64,000 bases of DNA from Acidobacteriota bacterium (GTDB lineage Bacteria; Acidobacteriota; Terriglobia; Acidiferrales; UBA7541): contig PMES01000027.1 of assembly GCA_003154775.1 (NCBI GenBank), positions 1 to 64,000 of the forward strand, read 5' to 3'. Both the position numbers and the translations under genes were made by a program. Position 1 is the first letter of the stretch. Each line of letters starts with the position of its first letter. Shown in pieces: positions 26,849-35,895 of this stretch. The notes under the pieces were generated by a model, which made no database searches, had not been told where the DNA came from, and worked only from the letters and a program-made list of their open reading frames with translations.

Positions 26849-27148
26849 GTGAACGCCAAAGATAGCTTTCGCAAGTGGATCTGGTGGTTTCTAGCGGGTA
26901 TCGCTGCGCTTCAGTTTTACTTTGTCCGCGAGCTGCTGGCGGCCTTCGCCTTGTTTGCCTTGGGCTTTGTTGTCATTGGCCTGTGCTTGGCGACCTTCTA
27001 CCTCCTGCAAAAGAGTTGGGAAGCGGGAGTTGGCCGCGTGGCGGCCAGCCAGAATACGTGGATCCTGGCGGCGCGGCGCGGCGTGGCGACAGTGGAAGAG
27101 TGGGGCCGGCGGCCGATCCGGCGTCCGGATTCGGAACCTGCCCGCTGA
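26849..27148 (+). CDS. Small membrane protein, hypothetical
   Basis: A 99-residue protein with a short basic N terminus, two hydrophobic helices (about 11-33 and 34-54) and a positively charged cytoplasmic tail (WGRRPIRRP). GTG at 26849 has AGGGAGAA upstream. Not recognised as a named family. It is followed at about 90 bases by a strong terminator, so it is probably a single-gene unit. Confidence 0.65.
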   Translation: MNAKDSFRKWIWWFLAGIAALQFYFVRELLAAFALFALGFVVIGLCLATFYLLQKSWEAGVGRVAASQNTWILAARRGVATVEEWGRRPIRRPDSEPAR

Positions 27149-27237
27149 TTTTGTTTGATTCTTTTGCGTTAGCCAGAGCACAGAGGCCGGAATCACAGTC
27201 GGCGTAGGGTGAGTCCCCTCTGAGAATGGAAAGTTCA

Positions 27238-27270
27238 GGCCAGCCGTCCTGAGAGAGCGGCTGGCCTTTT
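27238..27270 (+). terminator. Rho-independent terminator
   Basis: A perfect nine-pair stem, GGCCAGCCG with CGGCTGGCC, loop of eleven, followed by TTTT. It separates the small membrane protein gene from the amidohydrolase. Confidence 0.8.
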
Positions 27271-27317
27271 CTCTGCCTCCCGATTTTGCTACCCTTCACA
27301 GCTTACGGGAGGAAATC

Positions 27318-28622
27318 ATGATTCACATCCGCAAGCTGCTGGTCTGTCTGGCCCTTCTTACTTTCTCCGTTCTAGCCTTCGCGCAGGAAAAACCCGCCAC
27401 CGTTCCCAGGAAGATCGCTATCCGCGCAGGCCGCTTGATTGACGGGAAAAGCGACACGGTTGTTACCAACGCGCTGATCCTGATCGAAGGCGACAAAATT
27501 GTGAGCGTGATGCCCGGAGGAACCGCCCCCGCGGGCGCCGAGGTGATTGATCTTTCGCGGGCTACCGTGCTCCCAGGTTTTGTTGATGCGCACACGCATG
27601 TGCTGCTCCAGGGAGACGTCACCGCGGAGGATTACGACAAGCAACTCCTCAAGCAGTCCATTCCTTATCGCGCGATTCTTGCGGCCCGCAATGCGCAAAT
27701 CGCCCTTTCCCACGGCTTCACGGTGTTGCGCGACGTGGAAACGGAAGGCGCGATGTACGCCGACGTGGACGTGAAGAACGCCATCGCCAACGGCGAAATT
27801 CCCGGCCCGCGCATGCAAGTTTCCACGCGCGCGATGGCGCCCACGGGAATGTACCCGCTGCTGGGCTATTCCTGGGAACTCAAAGTGCCCACCGGCGTGC
27901 AGTATGTCGACGGCGTCGAAGAAGCCCGCAAAGCCGTTCGCGAGCAGGTCATGTACGGCGCGGACTGGATCAAGTATTACTCCGACCATGGATACTTTTA
28001 CGGCTCCGATGGAATCCTGCACAGCCACGTGAATTTTACGGACGAAGAGGCCAAAGCGATCGTCGAGGAGACGCACCGTTTGGGACACAAAGTGGCCGCG
28101 CACGCGATTGGCAGCGACGGCATCGCGGCCGCGCTGAAGGCGGGCGTGGACAGCATAGAACATGGCGATGGCCTGACGGAACCGCTGATGGACGAAATGG
28201 TGCGCAAGGGAACGTATTGGGTGCCTACCATCGCCGTGGGAGCGTACGTGGCTCCGGGACGCGCGGGGAACTGGCCGAAAATGGTGGAATCGGAGAAGAA
28301 TGCCTTTCAATTGGCGTTGAAAAAGGGCGTGAAGATCGTCTTTGGCACGGACGTCGGCGGATTCGATTGGCGCGATTTGAATGAGGCGAAGGAGTTCGAA
28401 TACTACGTCAACTACGGCATGACGCCGATGCAGGCCATTCGCACTGCTACAACCAGTGCGGCGGAACTGCTCGGCTGGTCCGACAAAATGGGCACCATCG
28501 AAGCCGGCAAGTGGGCGGATATTGTCGCGGTCTCTGGCGATCCCCTCAAGGACATTACGGAGTTGGAGCACGTGAAATTCGTGATGAAGGGCGGCGCAGT
28601 GTTCAAGAACGACCTGCGTTGA
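27318..28622 (+). CDS. Secreted metal-dependent amidohydrolase
   Basis: A 434-residue amidohydrolase-superfamily enzyme with a signal peptide (1-22, cleavage after AFA) and therefore likely periplasmic. The metal motif VDAHTHV (His92, His94) and later HAIGSDG and FGTDVGGFD supply the other ligands. It resembles imidazolonepropionase-like or Xaa-Pro dipeptidase-type hydrolases common in Acidobacteriota. The substrate is probably a cyclic amide or peptide. ATG at 27318 follows GGGAGGAAATC. Confidence 0.88.
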   Translation: MIHIRKLLVCLALLTFSVLAFAQEKPATVPRKIAIRAGRLIDGKSDTVVTNALILIEGDKIVSVMPGGTAPAGAEVIDLSRATVLPGFVDAHTHVLLQGDVTAEDYDKQLLKQSIPYRAILAARNAQIALSHGFTVLRDVETEGAMYADVDVKNAIANGEIPGPRMQVSTRAMAPTGMYPLLGYSWELKVPTGVQYVDGVEEARKAVREQVMYGADWIKYYSDHGYFYGSDGILHSHVNFTDEEAKAIVEETHRLGHKVAAHAIGSDGIAAALKAGVDSIEHGDGLTEPLMDEMVRKGTYWVPTIAVGAYVAPGRAGNWPKMVESEKNAFQLALKKGVKIVFGTDVGGFDWRDLNEAKEFEYYVNYGMTPMQAIRTATTSAAELLGWSDKMGTIEAGKWADIVAVSGDPLKDITELEHVKFVMKGGAVFKNDLR

Positions 28623-28689
28623 GTGCTACAAGAAAAATGCGGCGGCGCTATTGACGGCAATCCCTTGTCCGCCTGGCTGACCTGAGTCT

Positions 28690-29106
28690 TTACCGACGCC
28701 TCCATAGCCGGAGGAGCTTTTTACAAGCAATGTCAAAGTCCTTCCGGAAATCGATAAACTCGAAATCAGCGAGTGTCCACGAAAGCAGTTCGTGCTCGCA
28801 GTCACGAAACAGCACCGGGATGATTCTTCGCCTATAACGCTTCTGTCGAAGCGCGTAGAGCAACTCTCGTTTGACCCACACAGATTTCACAGCGTTTGGA
28901 GTGAGTATCAGCAGAAACCAGTCGCAGCGATTCAGTGCACGGCCGATTTCGTCATGCCACTCCATCGCGCCGGGGATGTGAGTCTCGCTGAACCAATAAC
29001 GGATTTTGTTTTGCTTGAAAACCTCCAGAAGTCGCTTGACGAAATTTCGATCCCGGCTGGCGTGCGACACGAAAACTTCGAGGTCATGCTTGGAAGGCGG
29101 GCGCAC
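28690..29106 (-). CDS. TIR domain protein (second of a pair)
   Basis: A 138-residue stand-alone TIR domain. VFVSHASRDR is at 11-20, WFSETHIPG at 38-46 and LILTPNAVKS near 67-76. The position of the catalytic NADase glutamate is filled by Glu81 (VKRELLYAL). Bacterial TIR domains commonly cleave NAD or make cyclic ADP-ribose signals in phage defence. No fused sensor domain is present. GTG at 29106 starts five bases after the stop of the other TIR gene, so the two are co-translated. Base composition is less GC-rich than in neighbouring genes. Confidence 0.88.
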   Translation of the reverse strand: MRPPSKHDLEVFVSHASRDRNFVKRLLEVFKQNKIRYWFSETHIPGAMEWHDEIGRALNRCDWFLLILTPNAVKSVWVKRELLYALRQKRYRRRIIPVLFRDCEHELLSWTLADFEFIDFRKDFDIACKKLLRLWRRR

Positions 29107-29111
29107 TTAGG

Positions 29112-29552
29112 CTATGCCACCTGTTTCAATCTCTCCGCAATCATTGTTCCAATTCGGCCCGCGTCTTTCTTTGCTTCGTATATTTCAAATTTCTTCAAAA
29201 TCCTTCGGCCCGCGGGTATCTTTGCTTCGTATATTTCAAACTCTTTCAAGATCCAGGGAATTTGCTTGGTTGGACGCACCAGGACGGGGAATACCCTGTC
29301 CCGAAAATTCTCATTACCCAGAGCGTACTCCAGCTCGCTATTGAGCAGCTCCGATTTTACGGATTCGGGCGAGAGCAAAACTACTAGTGCGTGCGAGTCT
29401 TCCAAAGCCTTCCCAATCGTCAGCCAAGGATTCTCGCCGGGCAGCAACTCGTCGGCAGACATCCAAACGCGTAACCCCCGGCTGGTAATTTCCTTCGCCA
29501 GTTGAAGTGCAAACTCTCGATCAGCCAGACTGTAGCTAAAAAATACCTGCAT
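29112..29552 (-). CDS. TIR domain protein (first of a pair)
   Basis: A 146-residue TIR protein: QVFFSYSLADREF at 2-14, VWMSADELLPGE at 29-40, VVLLSPESVKS at 57-67, and a glutamate (Glu73, NSELEYAL) at the catalytic site. Residues 101-117 and 118-134 are a tandem duplication of a 17-residue unit beginning ILK(E/K)FEIYEAK, encoded by a 51-bp repeat. ATG at 29552 has AAGGAT upstream. It is the first gene of a two-TIR operon located between an amidohydrolase and an SDR gene. Confidence 0.88.
   Translation of the reverse strand: MQVFFSYSLADREFALQLAKEITSRGLRVWMSADELLPGENPWLTIGKALEDSHALVVLLSPESVKSELLNSELEYALGNENFRDRVFPVLVRPTKQIPWILKEFEIYEAKIPAGRRILKKFEIYEAKKDAGRIGTMIAERLKQVA
29155..29256 (-). repeat. 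51-bp tandem duplication inside a TIR gene
   Basis: Units 29155-29205 and 29206-29256 share most bases, including TTTGCTTCGTATATTTCAAA. The repeat preserves the reading frame. It duplicates the helix following the last TIR strand. Confidence 0.9.
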
Positions 29553-29630
29553 ATATCATCCTTAATCCACTATTGTAACACCCCTGCCGGTAACCGGACC
29601 TCTATTCAGCGAGTACCGCCCGTGGCCGCT

Positions 29631-30413
29631 TTAGAAAAAGACGGCGCCGCCATCCACGTTGAGCGACTGGCCGACGATGGCGCTGGACATGTCCGAGCAA
29701 AGGAATAGCGCGGCTTGAGCAATTTCCATCGCGGTCTGGCCGCGGCCCTGCAGCAGCGAACTCAAGAAGCCCTTGAGTTGCTCTTCCGGGCTGACACCAA
29801 GTTTCTTCGCCAACGTATTCCCCAATTCCTTGGACATCACGGTTTCCGTCACCGGACCGGGGCAGATGGCATTCACGCGCACGCCCTGACGCGAGGCTTC
29901 GGCGGCCATCACGCGCGTCAAGCCGAGGATACCCGCTTTTGCGGCCGCGTATGCCGATCCCCAGCCATAAGCGGCTTTTGCCGAAATGCTGGAAATATGC
30001 AGGATGACGCCCGATTTGCGAGCGTACATTTCCGGTAGAACGAGTTTGCTCAGCAAGAACGCGGCGCGCAGGTGCACAGCAATCACTTTGTCGAACTCCT
30101 CCAAAGGATAATCTTCCACGGGAACCACGGGACCGTAGTGGCCAGCGTTGTTCACAAGAATGTCCACGCGGCCGAACTTCGCGCGCCCCGCGGCCACGAG
30201 TTCCTCCGCATCGGCGGCCCGCGTCAGATCGGCGATGACAAAAGCCGCTTTGCCTCCCGCGGCAGTGATTTCTTTCGCCGTGGCAGCGAGTTCGGCCTCC
30301 GTGCGCGCGGTCAAAAAAACCGAAGCGCCCTCTCTTGCAAAGAGTTGCGCGATCGCGCGCCCGATGCCGCGGCCTGATCCTGTGATTAAAGCCACTTTGT
30401 TTTCGAGAAGCAT
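29631..30413 (-). CDS. SDR family oxidoreductase (FabG-like)
   Basis: A 260-residue short-chain dehydrogenase. ITGSGRGIGRAI binds NAD(P), NNAG is present, and the catalytic serine, tyrosine and lysine lie in ISSISAKAAYGWGSAYAAAKAG. The substrate is unknown; 3-oxoacyl reductase or sugar/alcohol dehydrogenase activity is plausible. It is a single gene, with its end 79 bases after the TIR operon start. Confidence 0.88.
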   Translation of the reverse strand: MLLENKVALITGSGRGIGRAIAQLFAREGASVFLTARTEAELAATAKEITAAGGKAAFVIADLTRAADAEELVAAGRAKFGRVDILVNNAGHYGPVVPVEDYPLEEFDKVIAVHLRAAFLLSKLVLPEMYARKSGVILHISSISAKAAYGWGSAYAAAKAGILGLTRVMAAEASRQGVRVNAICPGPVTETVMSKELGNTLAKKLGVSPEEQLKGFLSSLLQGRGQTAMEIAQAALFLCSDMSSAIVGQSLNVDGGAVFF

Positions 30414-30544
30414 GGCGTTGTGTGTCCTATCCTCTGAAGCTCAGCCAATCCTACATGCTAACCGCACTTTTTCACGAGCCACAAGTCTGATGTTATTCAA
30501 ACATCGCAGCACCCTGTCATCTTGAGGGACGCGCCGGGCGTTTA

Positions 30545-30561
30545 CCCCGACCTGGTCGGGG
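30545..30561. repeat. REP-like palindrome, copy 2
   Basis: CCCCGACCTGGTCGGGG, preceded by GCGTTTA. The reverse complement of the copy at 33357 is preceded by the same ACGTTTA, so the repeat is longer than the palindrome. Confidence 0.65.
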
Positions 30562-30657
30562 CGCCCCGAAAGATCTCAACTGACGCCCCGAAGTCCTCCA
30601 TTTGGGTATTGCACAAAATTTTGGTGCGAGGCCGAGGTACGCTAAAATTACAGGGTT

Positions 30658-32289
30658 ATGATCGCTGTCGAAAACATCACCATGCGCTTCGGCTCGCGCA
30701 TCCTCTTCGAGGACGTGACCACAACCTTTATGGCCGGACGCCGCTACGCCATTTCTGGCCCGAACGGGGCCGGCAAGTCCACGTTCATGAAGATCCTGAC
30801 GGGCGAACAGGACCCCACGATGGGCACGATCACGCGGCCTAAGAAAATGGGGGTCCTGCGCCAGGACCAGTTTGCGTTCGACAAGTTCCGCGTGCTCGAC
30901 ACCGTAATCATGGGCAACGCCACGCTCTGGAAGGCGCTCGAAGAACGTGAAGTGCTCTACGCCAAGCCCCACGACGACTTGACCCATGACGATGGCATGC
31001 GCCTGGGCGAACTCGAGGGCATCGTTGGCGAAGAGGGCGGCTACTCCGCGGAAGCGGATGCGGGCGTGCTGCTCGACGGGCTGGGAATCGAGGCGGAGCT
31101 CCACGAGCGCAAGATGAGCGAACTGCAGGGCGGTCAGAAGGTCCGCGTCCTATTGGCGCAAGCGCTGTTCGGCAATCCTTCGGCGCTGCTTCTGGACGAG
31201 CCCACCAACAACCTGGACCTCGATTCCGTGCACTGGCTGAAAGAGTATCTCTCCGAGTATCACGGCGTCCTGATCGTCATCTCGCACGACCGCCATTTCC
31301 TGAACAGCGTTTGCACGCACACCGCGGACATCGACTACCAGACCATCATCATGTATCCGAGCGGCTACGACGACATGGTGCTCGCGAAGACGCACATCCG
31401 CCAGCGCATGGAATCGTACAACGCCGTGCGCGAGAAGAAGATCGCACAACTCAACGAATTCATCGCGCGCTTTTCCGCCGGCACGCGATCGGCGCAAGCG
31501 ACTTCCCGGAAAAAAGAGGTCGAGCGCCTGCAGACCTCCGAGCTGGCGAGGTCCAACATCCAGCGCCCCTATATCCGCTTCGACACGGTGCGCCCCTCGG
31601 GGCGGCTGCCGCTGGAAGTGAAGAAGCTCACCAAGTCCTACGACGGACTGAAAGTCATCCAGCATTTTTCAGCGAGCATAACGCGGGGCGAAAAGATAGC
31701 GTTGACAGGCCGCAACGGCGCCGGCAAGACCACCATGCTGAAATCGCTGATCCACAACGCGGGCGAGTTTATCGGCCAAGCGGAGCGGCAGTTCCCGATC
31801 GATTCCGGGAATGTCGTCTGGGGCCATGAAGTCACGATTGGCTATTTCCCGCAGGATTTCAGCTACACCATTGACAAAAGCAAGGGCATGACGGCGATGG
31901 AGTGGCTCTGGCAATTCAACCCGCAAGCGCCGCAGGAAGAGATCCGGGGACCGCTGGGACAAATGCTCTTCAGCGGAGAGGATGCGCTGAAGCCCACCTC
32001 CGCACTGTCCGGGGGCGAGCGCGCGCGGCTGATTTTCTGCCGCCTGATGATTCAAAAACCGAATTTCCTGGTCCTGGACGAGCCCACAAACAACCTGGAC
32101 CTGGAAGCGATCAATGCCCTGAATATCGCGCTACAGAAATACGACGGTACACTGCTGTTGGTGACGCACGACGAAGACGTGCTGGATGAAGTGGCCACGC
32201 GAATCTGGCATTTCCACGACGGAAAGATCGAGGACTTCAAGGGCACCTACGAGGAATTTCAACTCACGGCGCAACGCAAGGCGGGGTAG
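30658..32289 (+). CDS. ABC-F family ATPase (YbiT-like)
   Basis: A 543-residue soluble protein with two ABC ATPase domains and no membrane part. Walker A motifs are GPNGAGKS (34-41) and GRNGAGKT. Signatures are SELQGGQKVRV and LSGGERARL, and both Walker B motifs read LLDEPTNNLDLD or similar. The linker between domains is rich in charged residues, as in translation-factor ABC-F proteins that act at the ribosomal E site. It looks closest to YbiT. Upstream lies a repeat-containing 240-base spacer. Confidence 0.93.
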   Translation: MIAVENITMRFGSRILFEDVTTTFMAGRRYAISGPNGAGKSTFMKILTGEQDPTMGTITRPKKMGVLRQDQFAFDKFRVLDTVIMGNATLWKALEEREVLYAKPHDDLTHDDGMRLGELEGIVGEEGGYSAEADAGVLLDGLGIEAELHERKMSELQGGQKVRVLLAQALFGNPSALLLDEPTNNLDLDSVHWLKEYLSEYHGVLIVISHDRHFLNSVCTHTADIDYQTIIMYPSGYDDMVLAKTHIRQRMESYNAVREKKIAQLNEFIARFSAGTRSAQATSRKKEVERLQTSELARSNIQRPYIRFDTVRPSGRLPLEVKKLTKSYDGLKVIQHFSASITRGEKIALTGRNGAGKTTMLKSLIHNAGEFIGQAERQFPIDSGNVVWGHEVTIGYFPQDFSYTIDKSKGMTAMEWLWQFNPQAPQEEIRGPLGQMLFSGEDALKPTSALSGGERARLIFCRLMIQKPNFLVLDEPTNNLDLEAINALNIALQKYDGTLLLVTHDEDVLDEVATRIWHFHDGKIEDFKGTYEEFQLTAQRKAG

Positions 32290-32463
32290 GGAACATTCCG
32301 CTCGGAGCGAGGAATACTGCAGCCGGGACTTCCGCGCTGATCAGTTGTTCACAACGTCGACTGACGTAAACAGGTGGGTAACGTCATCGTCCGAATCTTG
32401 TCCAAACCGCAGATTCACTGCTCCTAGCTTCCTGATCGCTGGCCGCTGGTCGCTGATGGGCCA

Positions 32464-32499
32464 CCCGAGCTTGCCTCAGCGCTTTGAGGGTGCGTCACC
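32464..32499 (+). repeat. 36-bp direct repeat, copy 1
   Basis: CCCGAGCTTGCCTCAGCGCT continuing to GTGCGTCACC. Copy 2 at 32665-32700 differs at one base. Confidence 0.85.
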
Positions 32500-32664
32500 A
32501 CCCAAAATTTGTCATTCCGACCGGGGGGACGACGCTTTTTGCCGTCCCGGAGTGGAGATACGGTTCTCCATCGCACGTTTTTTGTGCGATGAAATCTCTC
32601 TTCAACTTCGGATTTCAGGCTGAATTACGCCGCAAGCGCAGCAAGAGCCTCCGACGGCAAGCCG

Positions 32665-32700
32665 CCCGAGCTTGCCTCAGCGCTTTGAGCGTGCGTCACC
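32665..32700 (+). repeat. 36-bp direct repeat, copy 2
   Basis: Matches 32464-32499 with one mismatch (TTTGAGC for TTTGAGG). The 165 bases between the copies include a TGTCATTCCGACCGGGG element. Confidence 0.85.
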
Positions 32701-32927
32701 CGCCGGCCTGTAGTTCTTGCACTTGCAGCCGGGGTGATAGCAGATTATGCGGAGTCGCTTCGTTCTCCCGGGCTCCGGCCTGTGGATTGTGGAACCGTGC
32801 CCGCAGCGGCAGGGCTGCTTTCGGTGAGTGCTAATCATACTTCAGATGCTATCACGGCGCGGGGTGTCGTGGACGTGCATGGCGCGGTTCAAGTAGGTCA
32901 CCGGAGATTGCCACGGCGGCGGGTGGG

Positions 32928-32951
32928 GCAGCCTTGGCGCGCCGAGGCTGC
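32928..32951. repeat. 24-base palindrome
   Basis: GCAGCC, GGCGCGCC and GGCTGC form a nearly perfect palindrome. It is followed by a second hairpin at 32964-32988. Confidence 0.6.
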
Positions 32952-33009
32952 TTCGGGTGGCCTACCCTTTGCGATTTTTGCAAAGGGTGGGCCCGCTCTT
33001 CTATCCTCC

Positions 33010-33073
33010 CCTCCTGGTACCAGTTTCGAAACTAGTACCGTATAAATAATAGTGGACAAACGGTAAATAATGT
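33010..33073 (+). repeat. Dispersed repeat with near-palindrome, copy 2
   Basis: GTACCAGTTTCGAAACTAGT (33017 onward) is a near-perfect 22-base palindrome. Flanking bases match the reverse complement of 1889-1948. Confidence 0.55.
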
Positions 33074-33096
33074 GCTAAGCTCCACTGGTTATGCTG

Positions 33097-33161
33097 AGGG
33101 GACGCTGCTCTTGTGCCATTTCGGACCGTCCCGCAACCTCATCCGGGACGCAAACAACGCG
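33097..33161 (+). repeat. 65-bp dispersed repeat, copy 2
   Basis: Same orientation as 6643-6707, four differences in 65 bases. The GTCCCG/CGGGAC stem is conserved. Confidence 0.8.
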
Positions 33162-33356
33162 CCCCACACCCTCGTCCGCACGCGAAAATCCCCTAAGTCC
33201 TTTGTTTCCCCTACATCCACGAAATGCGCCCGTAACCCCTTTGTTTCCCCTACATCCGCAAAAACAGGGGGGTGGGGGTATGTGTTAACTACAGCGTCAA
33301 GTGAAATTGTCGGCGCGCCGACATTCCCATATCCGGAAAGAAAGAGCGGCCCGCCT

Positions 33357-33373
33357 CCCCGACCCGGTCGGGG
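33357..33373. repeat. REP-like palindrome, copy 3
   Basis: CCCCGACCCGGTCGGGG followed by TAAACGT. See the copies at 1381 and 30545. Confidence 0.65.
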
Positions 33374-33416
33374 TAAACGTCAGGCGACCCCTGCAAAAGC
33401 GGGAAGCAATCCTGCG

Positions 33417-34784
33417 TTAGGGGCGCGCGGTGGCGGTGTTGGGGGCGGGATTTTCCGGGGGATGGGCGACGCGGGTTACGGCGTCGGTGAGGACCTTTTC
33501 GATGTCGTCGGGGTCGAAGCCGTCGGAGCGGTAGGCCACCTTTCCGGCGCGATCCAGGATGACCGTGGTGGGAAACGCATTGACGTGGAGCAAGAGATCC
33601 AATCCATCCGCGAAGAGGATCGTGGTCTTGGGCCGCTCTTCCGCGAGATAGGGCGCGACGAGCGATTCGTCCTCATCGCAATTCAGCCCGTAAAAGAGCA
33701 CATCCTTTTCGCCGGAAAAGTGCGCCGCCACCTTTTCAAAGTGCGGCTCCAGTTCGCGGCAGGGACCGCACCAGGTGGCCCAGAAATTCAGCACCACGAC
33801 CTTGCCTTTGCTATCCGCGAGAGGGAAGGGAGTGCCCTCCGGGGCCTTGCGCAGCGTGAATTCGTACGGCTCCTTCAAGCCTTTATTCGGAATGGGTTTG
33901 GGAGGAATGGCGGCCGCCGCGGTCTCGTCGAAGGCCTGCAAAAGATAAGCGCCCAGCCCGTCTTCCGAGCCGTGCGCGAGCCGCCAGACGTTGCCGATTT
34001 TCTTGCGCAATTCTCTTTGCGGCGAGACGCCATCGGCTCGATCATCCAGCGAGAAGGCGCGCGCATACTGGCGCAGCGCGTCGTTCAGGTCCTTTTTCAG
34101 CTCCGCAATTTCGCCCAGGCTTTCGGCGGCGGCGCCATTGGGCAAAGCGGCGTAACTGGCGGCAAGGTCTTTTTGCGCGTTGGAAAGATCATTCAGCTTC
34201 TGCTCGAGGCGGCCGCGCACGACCAGCAGCGAAGAGAAGTCGCGTTTCTGGTCGTTCTGCCACTCCTCGGCGGAAACGCGCTGCGGTTTGTCCGCCAGCG
34301 AGGTTCGCCCCAAGCGGTCCACCACGCGCGTGCAATAGGAAACGGCGCGCCGCCAGCCCTCCGCGCCGCCATAGCGATCGAGCAACTGGATGGAGAGCAC
34401 CGTCATCGAGGTGTCCTCCGGATTCAGGGCCACAATGCGTTCGGCGTATTCCGTGGCGCGCGGAAAATCGCGCAATTGCAGGCTCGATTCCACGATAGCG
34501 CGATAGATTTGCGGGCGCTGGCTGGATTCCGGATATTTTTTCAGGAAGGCGTCGAGATTGCGCACCATCGCGGCGCGGTCGTTCCCGGCGTCGGCGATGG
34601 CTTTCTGCAGGTCCGCGTTTTCGGTAGCAGCGTCTTGCGCCGCGGCCTTTTTTGAGCTGGCATTCTTGGAGGCCAACGCGGTGGGAGTAGACGACGAAGA
34701 TTCTTGCGCGAGCGCGGGGAAGGAGAGAAGCAGCGTCAGAAAGAACGCGATGCGGCTCGCGACGGTTGGGCGTAAAGGGAGCAC
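33417..34784 (-). CDS. TPR/TlpA-like thioredoxin domain protein
   Basis: A 455-residue exported protein. A signal peptide lies at about 8-27 (cleavage after ALA). A helical TPR-like region runs over about 60-290, and a C-terminal TlpA/AhpC-type thioredoxin domain has [13 protein letters not shown] with the CxxC at 339-342. Likely a periplasmic thiol-disulfide oxidoreductase. The start is GTG at 34784. The next gene on the strand (DUF4097) ends 73 bases away and is transcribed first. Confidence 0.87.
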   Translation of the reverse strand: MLPLRPTVASRIAFFLTLLLSFPALAQESSSSTPTALASKNASSKKAAAQDAATENADLQKAIADAGNDRAAMVRNLDAFLKKYPESSQRPQIYRAIVESSLQLRDFPRATEYAERIVALNPEDTSMTVLSIQLLDRYGGAEGWRRAVSYCTRVVDRLGRTSLADKPQRVSAEEWQNDQKRDFSSLLVVRGRLEQKLNDLSNAQKDLAASYAALPNGAAAESLGEIAELKKDLNDALRQYARAFSLDDRADGVSPQRELRKKIGNVWRLAHGSEDGLGAYLLQAFDETAAAAIPPKPIPNKGLKEPYEFTLRKAPEGTPFPLADSKGKVVVLNFWATWCGPCRELEPHFEKVAAHFSGEKDVLFYGLNCDEDESLVAPYLAEERPKTTILFADGLDLLLHVNAFPTTVILDRAGKVAYRSDGFDPDDIEKVLTDAVTRVAHPPENPAPNTATARP

Positions 34785-34856
34785 GGCAGCATTGTACCCG
34801 GTCGCGGGCGCTGTTGCAGTAAAACGTGGGCGCGCGGTCGCGGGTTTTGGGATGGC

Positions 34857-35837
34857 TCAGGAGCCGCTTCGCACGTTGATGCCGCCGGAAACGGTGTGGA
34901 CTTCGACACGGCCGGTGGAATTGCCCACATGGGCGCGCAGAGAGTGCTTGCCCTGCTCTTCGATCATCACCGGAAGATTCGTGCGAATATCGCCGGAAGT
35001 GGCATCCGCCGAAAGCAGGAAAGAGGAGTTCGGAGGCACACGGATGTCCACGGAACCCGAAACGGTCTTCAGATCCCAGAAGCGATTGCCGCTGGGATTT
35101 CCGCGCACTTCGATTGGACCGGAGATGACATGGGCGCGCACGTCGTTGTTGGCCCCGGTGACGTTTATAGAACCGCTGACATTCGAGGCTTCCACACGGC
35201 CGCCGGGATTCAGGATCTGGATGGAGCCGGAAACCGCGGTGGCCTGGATATCGCCCTTGACGTCGGCGATCTCCACGCTTCCCGAAGCCGTGGAGACGCG
35301 CAGGATGCCGCCGATACCGGAAACTTCGATGGAGCCGCTGGCCGCGTTGAGTTGCGTTTCGCGGTCCACGCGATAGACATGCACATAGCCCGAAGCCGAG
35401 GAGCACTTCACCGGGCCGCGCACCTGATCGATGGTGACGCCGCCAGAGGCCACGCCCGCGTCAATTTCGGTGTCGCGCGGCACTTCAATTTGGTAATCGA
35501 TGGCAACATTCTTCAGCCAGGAGGTTTCCTTGCCGATAAGAATGGTATCGCCGCGCTGTTCCAGAGGCGGATTGCTGACCGCGTCCTGAATGTTCTTTTC
35601 GGAGCTGCCCCACAGCGTCCAGCCCTTGGTGACTTTTCCGTGGACGTGGACCTTGCCGTCGGCGGTGCCGCGAATGTCGACGTTGCCGGAGCCATTGCTG
35701 AGTTCGAGGCGAACGGGGCCGGATATGGTGAAGGTCCGGTCAAAAGTGTTGTCCGTGGCGGAAGCTTGCAGAGTGAAGAGTGAGAATGCCGCGGCGAAAA
35801 GGACGATGCCGGGCAAAGCAGATTTGTGAGTACGCAT
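34857..35837 (-). CDS. DUF4097 beta-strand repeat protein
   Basis: A 326-residue exported protein with an N-terminal signal peptide (1-27, ending ASA). Most of the chain is repeated short beta strands of the type G-S-V-D-I-x-x-V/A-x-G, as in DUF4097/DUF4098 putative adhesins that form a right-handed beta-helix. It probably sits in the periplasm or on the outer surface; these proteins often accompany anti-sigma-factor or two-component loci, but none is present here. ATG at 35837 has AGGCAGAAG upstream. Confidence 0.8.
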   Translation of the reverse strand: MRTHKSALPGIVLFAAAFSLFTLQASATDNTFDRTFTISGPVRLELSNGSGNVDIRGTADGKVHVHGKVTKGWTLWGSSEKNIQDAVSNPPLEQRGDTILIGKETSWLKNVAIDYQIEVPRDTEIDAGVASGGVTIDQVRGPVKCSSASGYVHVYRVDRETQLNAASGSIEVSGIGGILRVSTASGSVEIADVKGDIQATAVSGSIQILNPGGRVEASNVSGSINVTGANNDVRAHVISGPIEVRGNPSGNRFWDLKTVSGSVDIRVPPNSSFLLSADATSGDIRTNLPVMIEEQGKHSLRAHVGNSTGRVEVHTVSGGINVRSGS

Positions 35838-35895
35838 GTTCGCTTCTGCCTGAGTTTCCAGGCCCTCCTATCAATATGTACGCAAAGCCGGAATT

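Larger units (their letters stand above)
32290..33416. other. Large gene-free, repeat-filled intergenic region
   Basis: About 1.1 kb with no supportable gene. It contains a 36-bp direct repeat (32464 and 32665), a 24-base palindrome (32928-32951), a hairpin ACCCTTTGC/GCAAAGGGT (32964-32988), the near-palindrome repeat (33010-33073), the 65-bp repeat (33097-33161), a short tandem repeat (about 33196-33265) and a REP-like palindrome (33357-33373). It separates two convergent units (abc-F and tlpA). Confidence 0.75.

Noticed and set aside
33072-34655. 527-residue open frame through the repeat hub and opposite the TlpA gene
   Set aside because: It starts in repeats and then mirrors a gene with signal peptide and CxxC motif.
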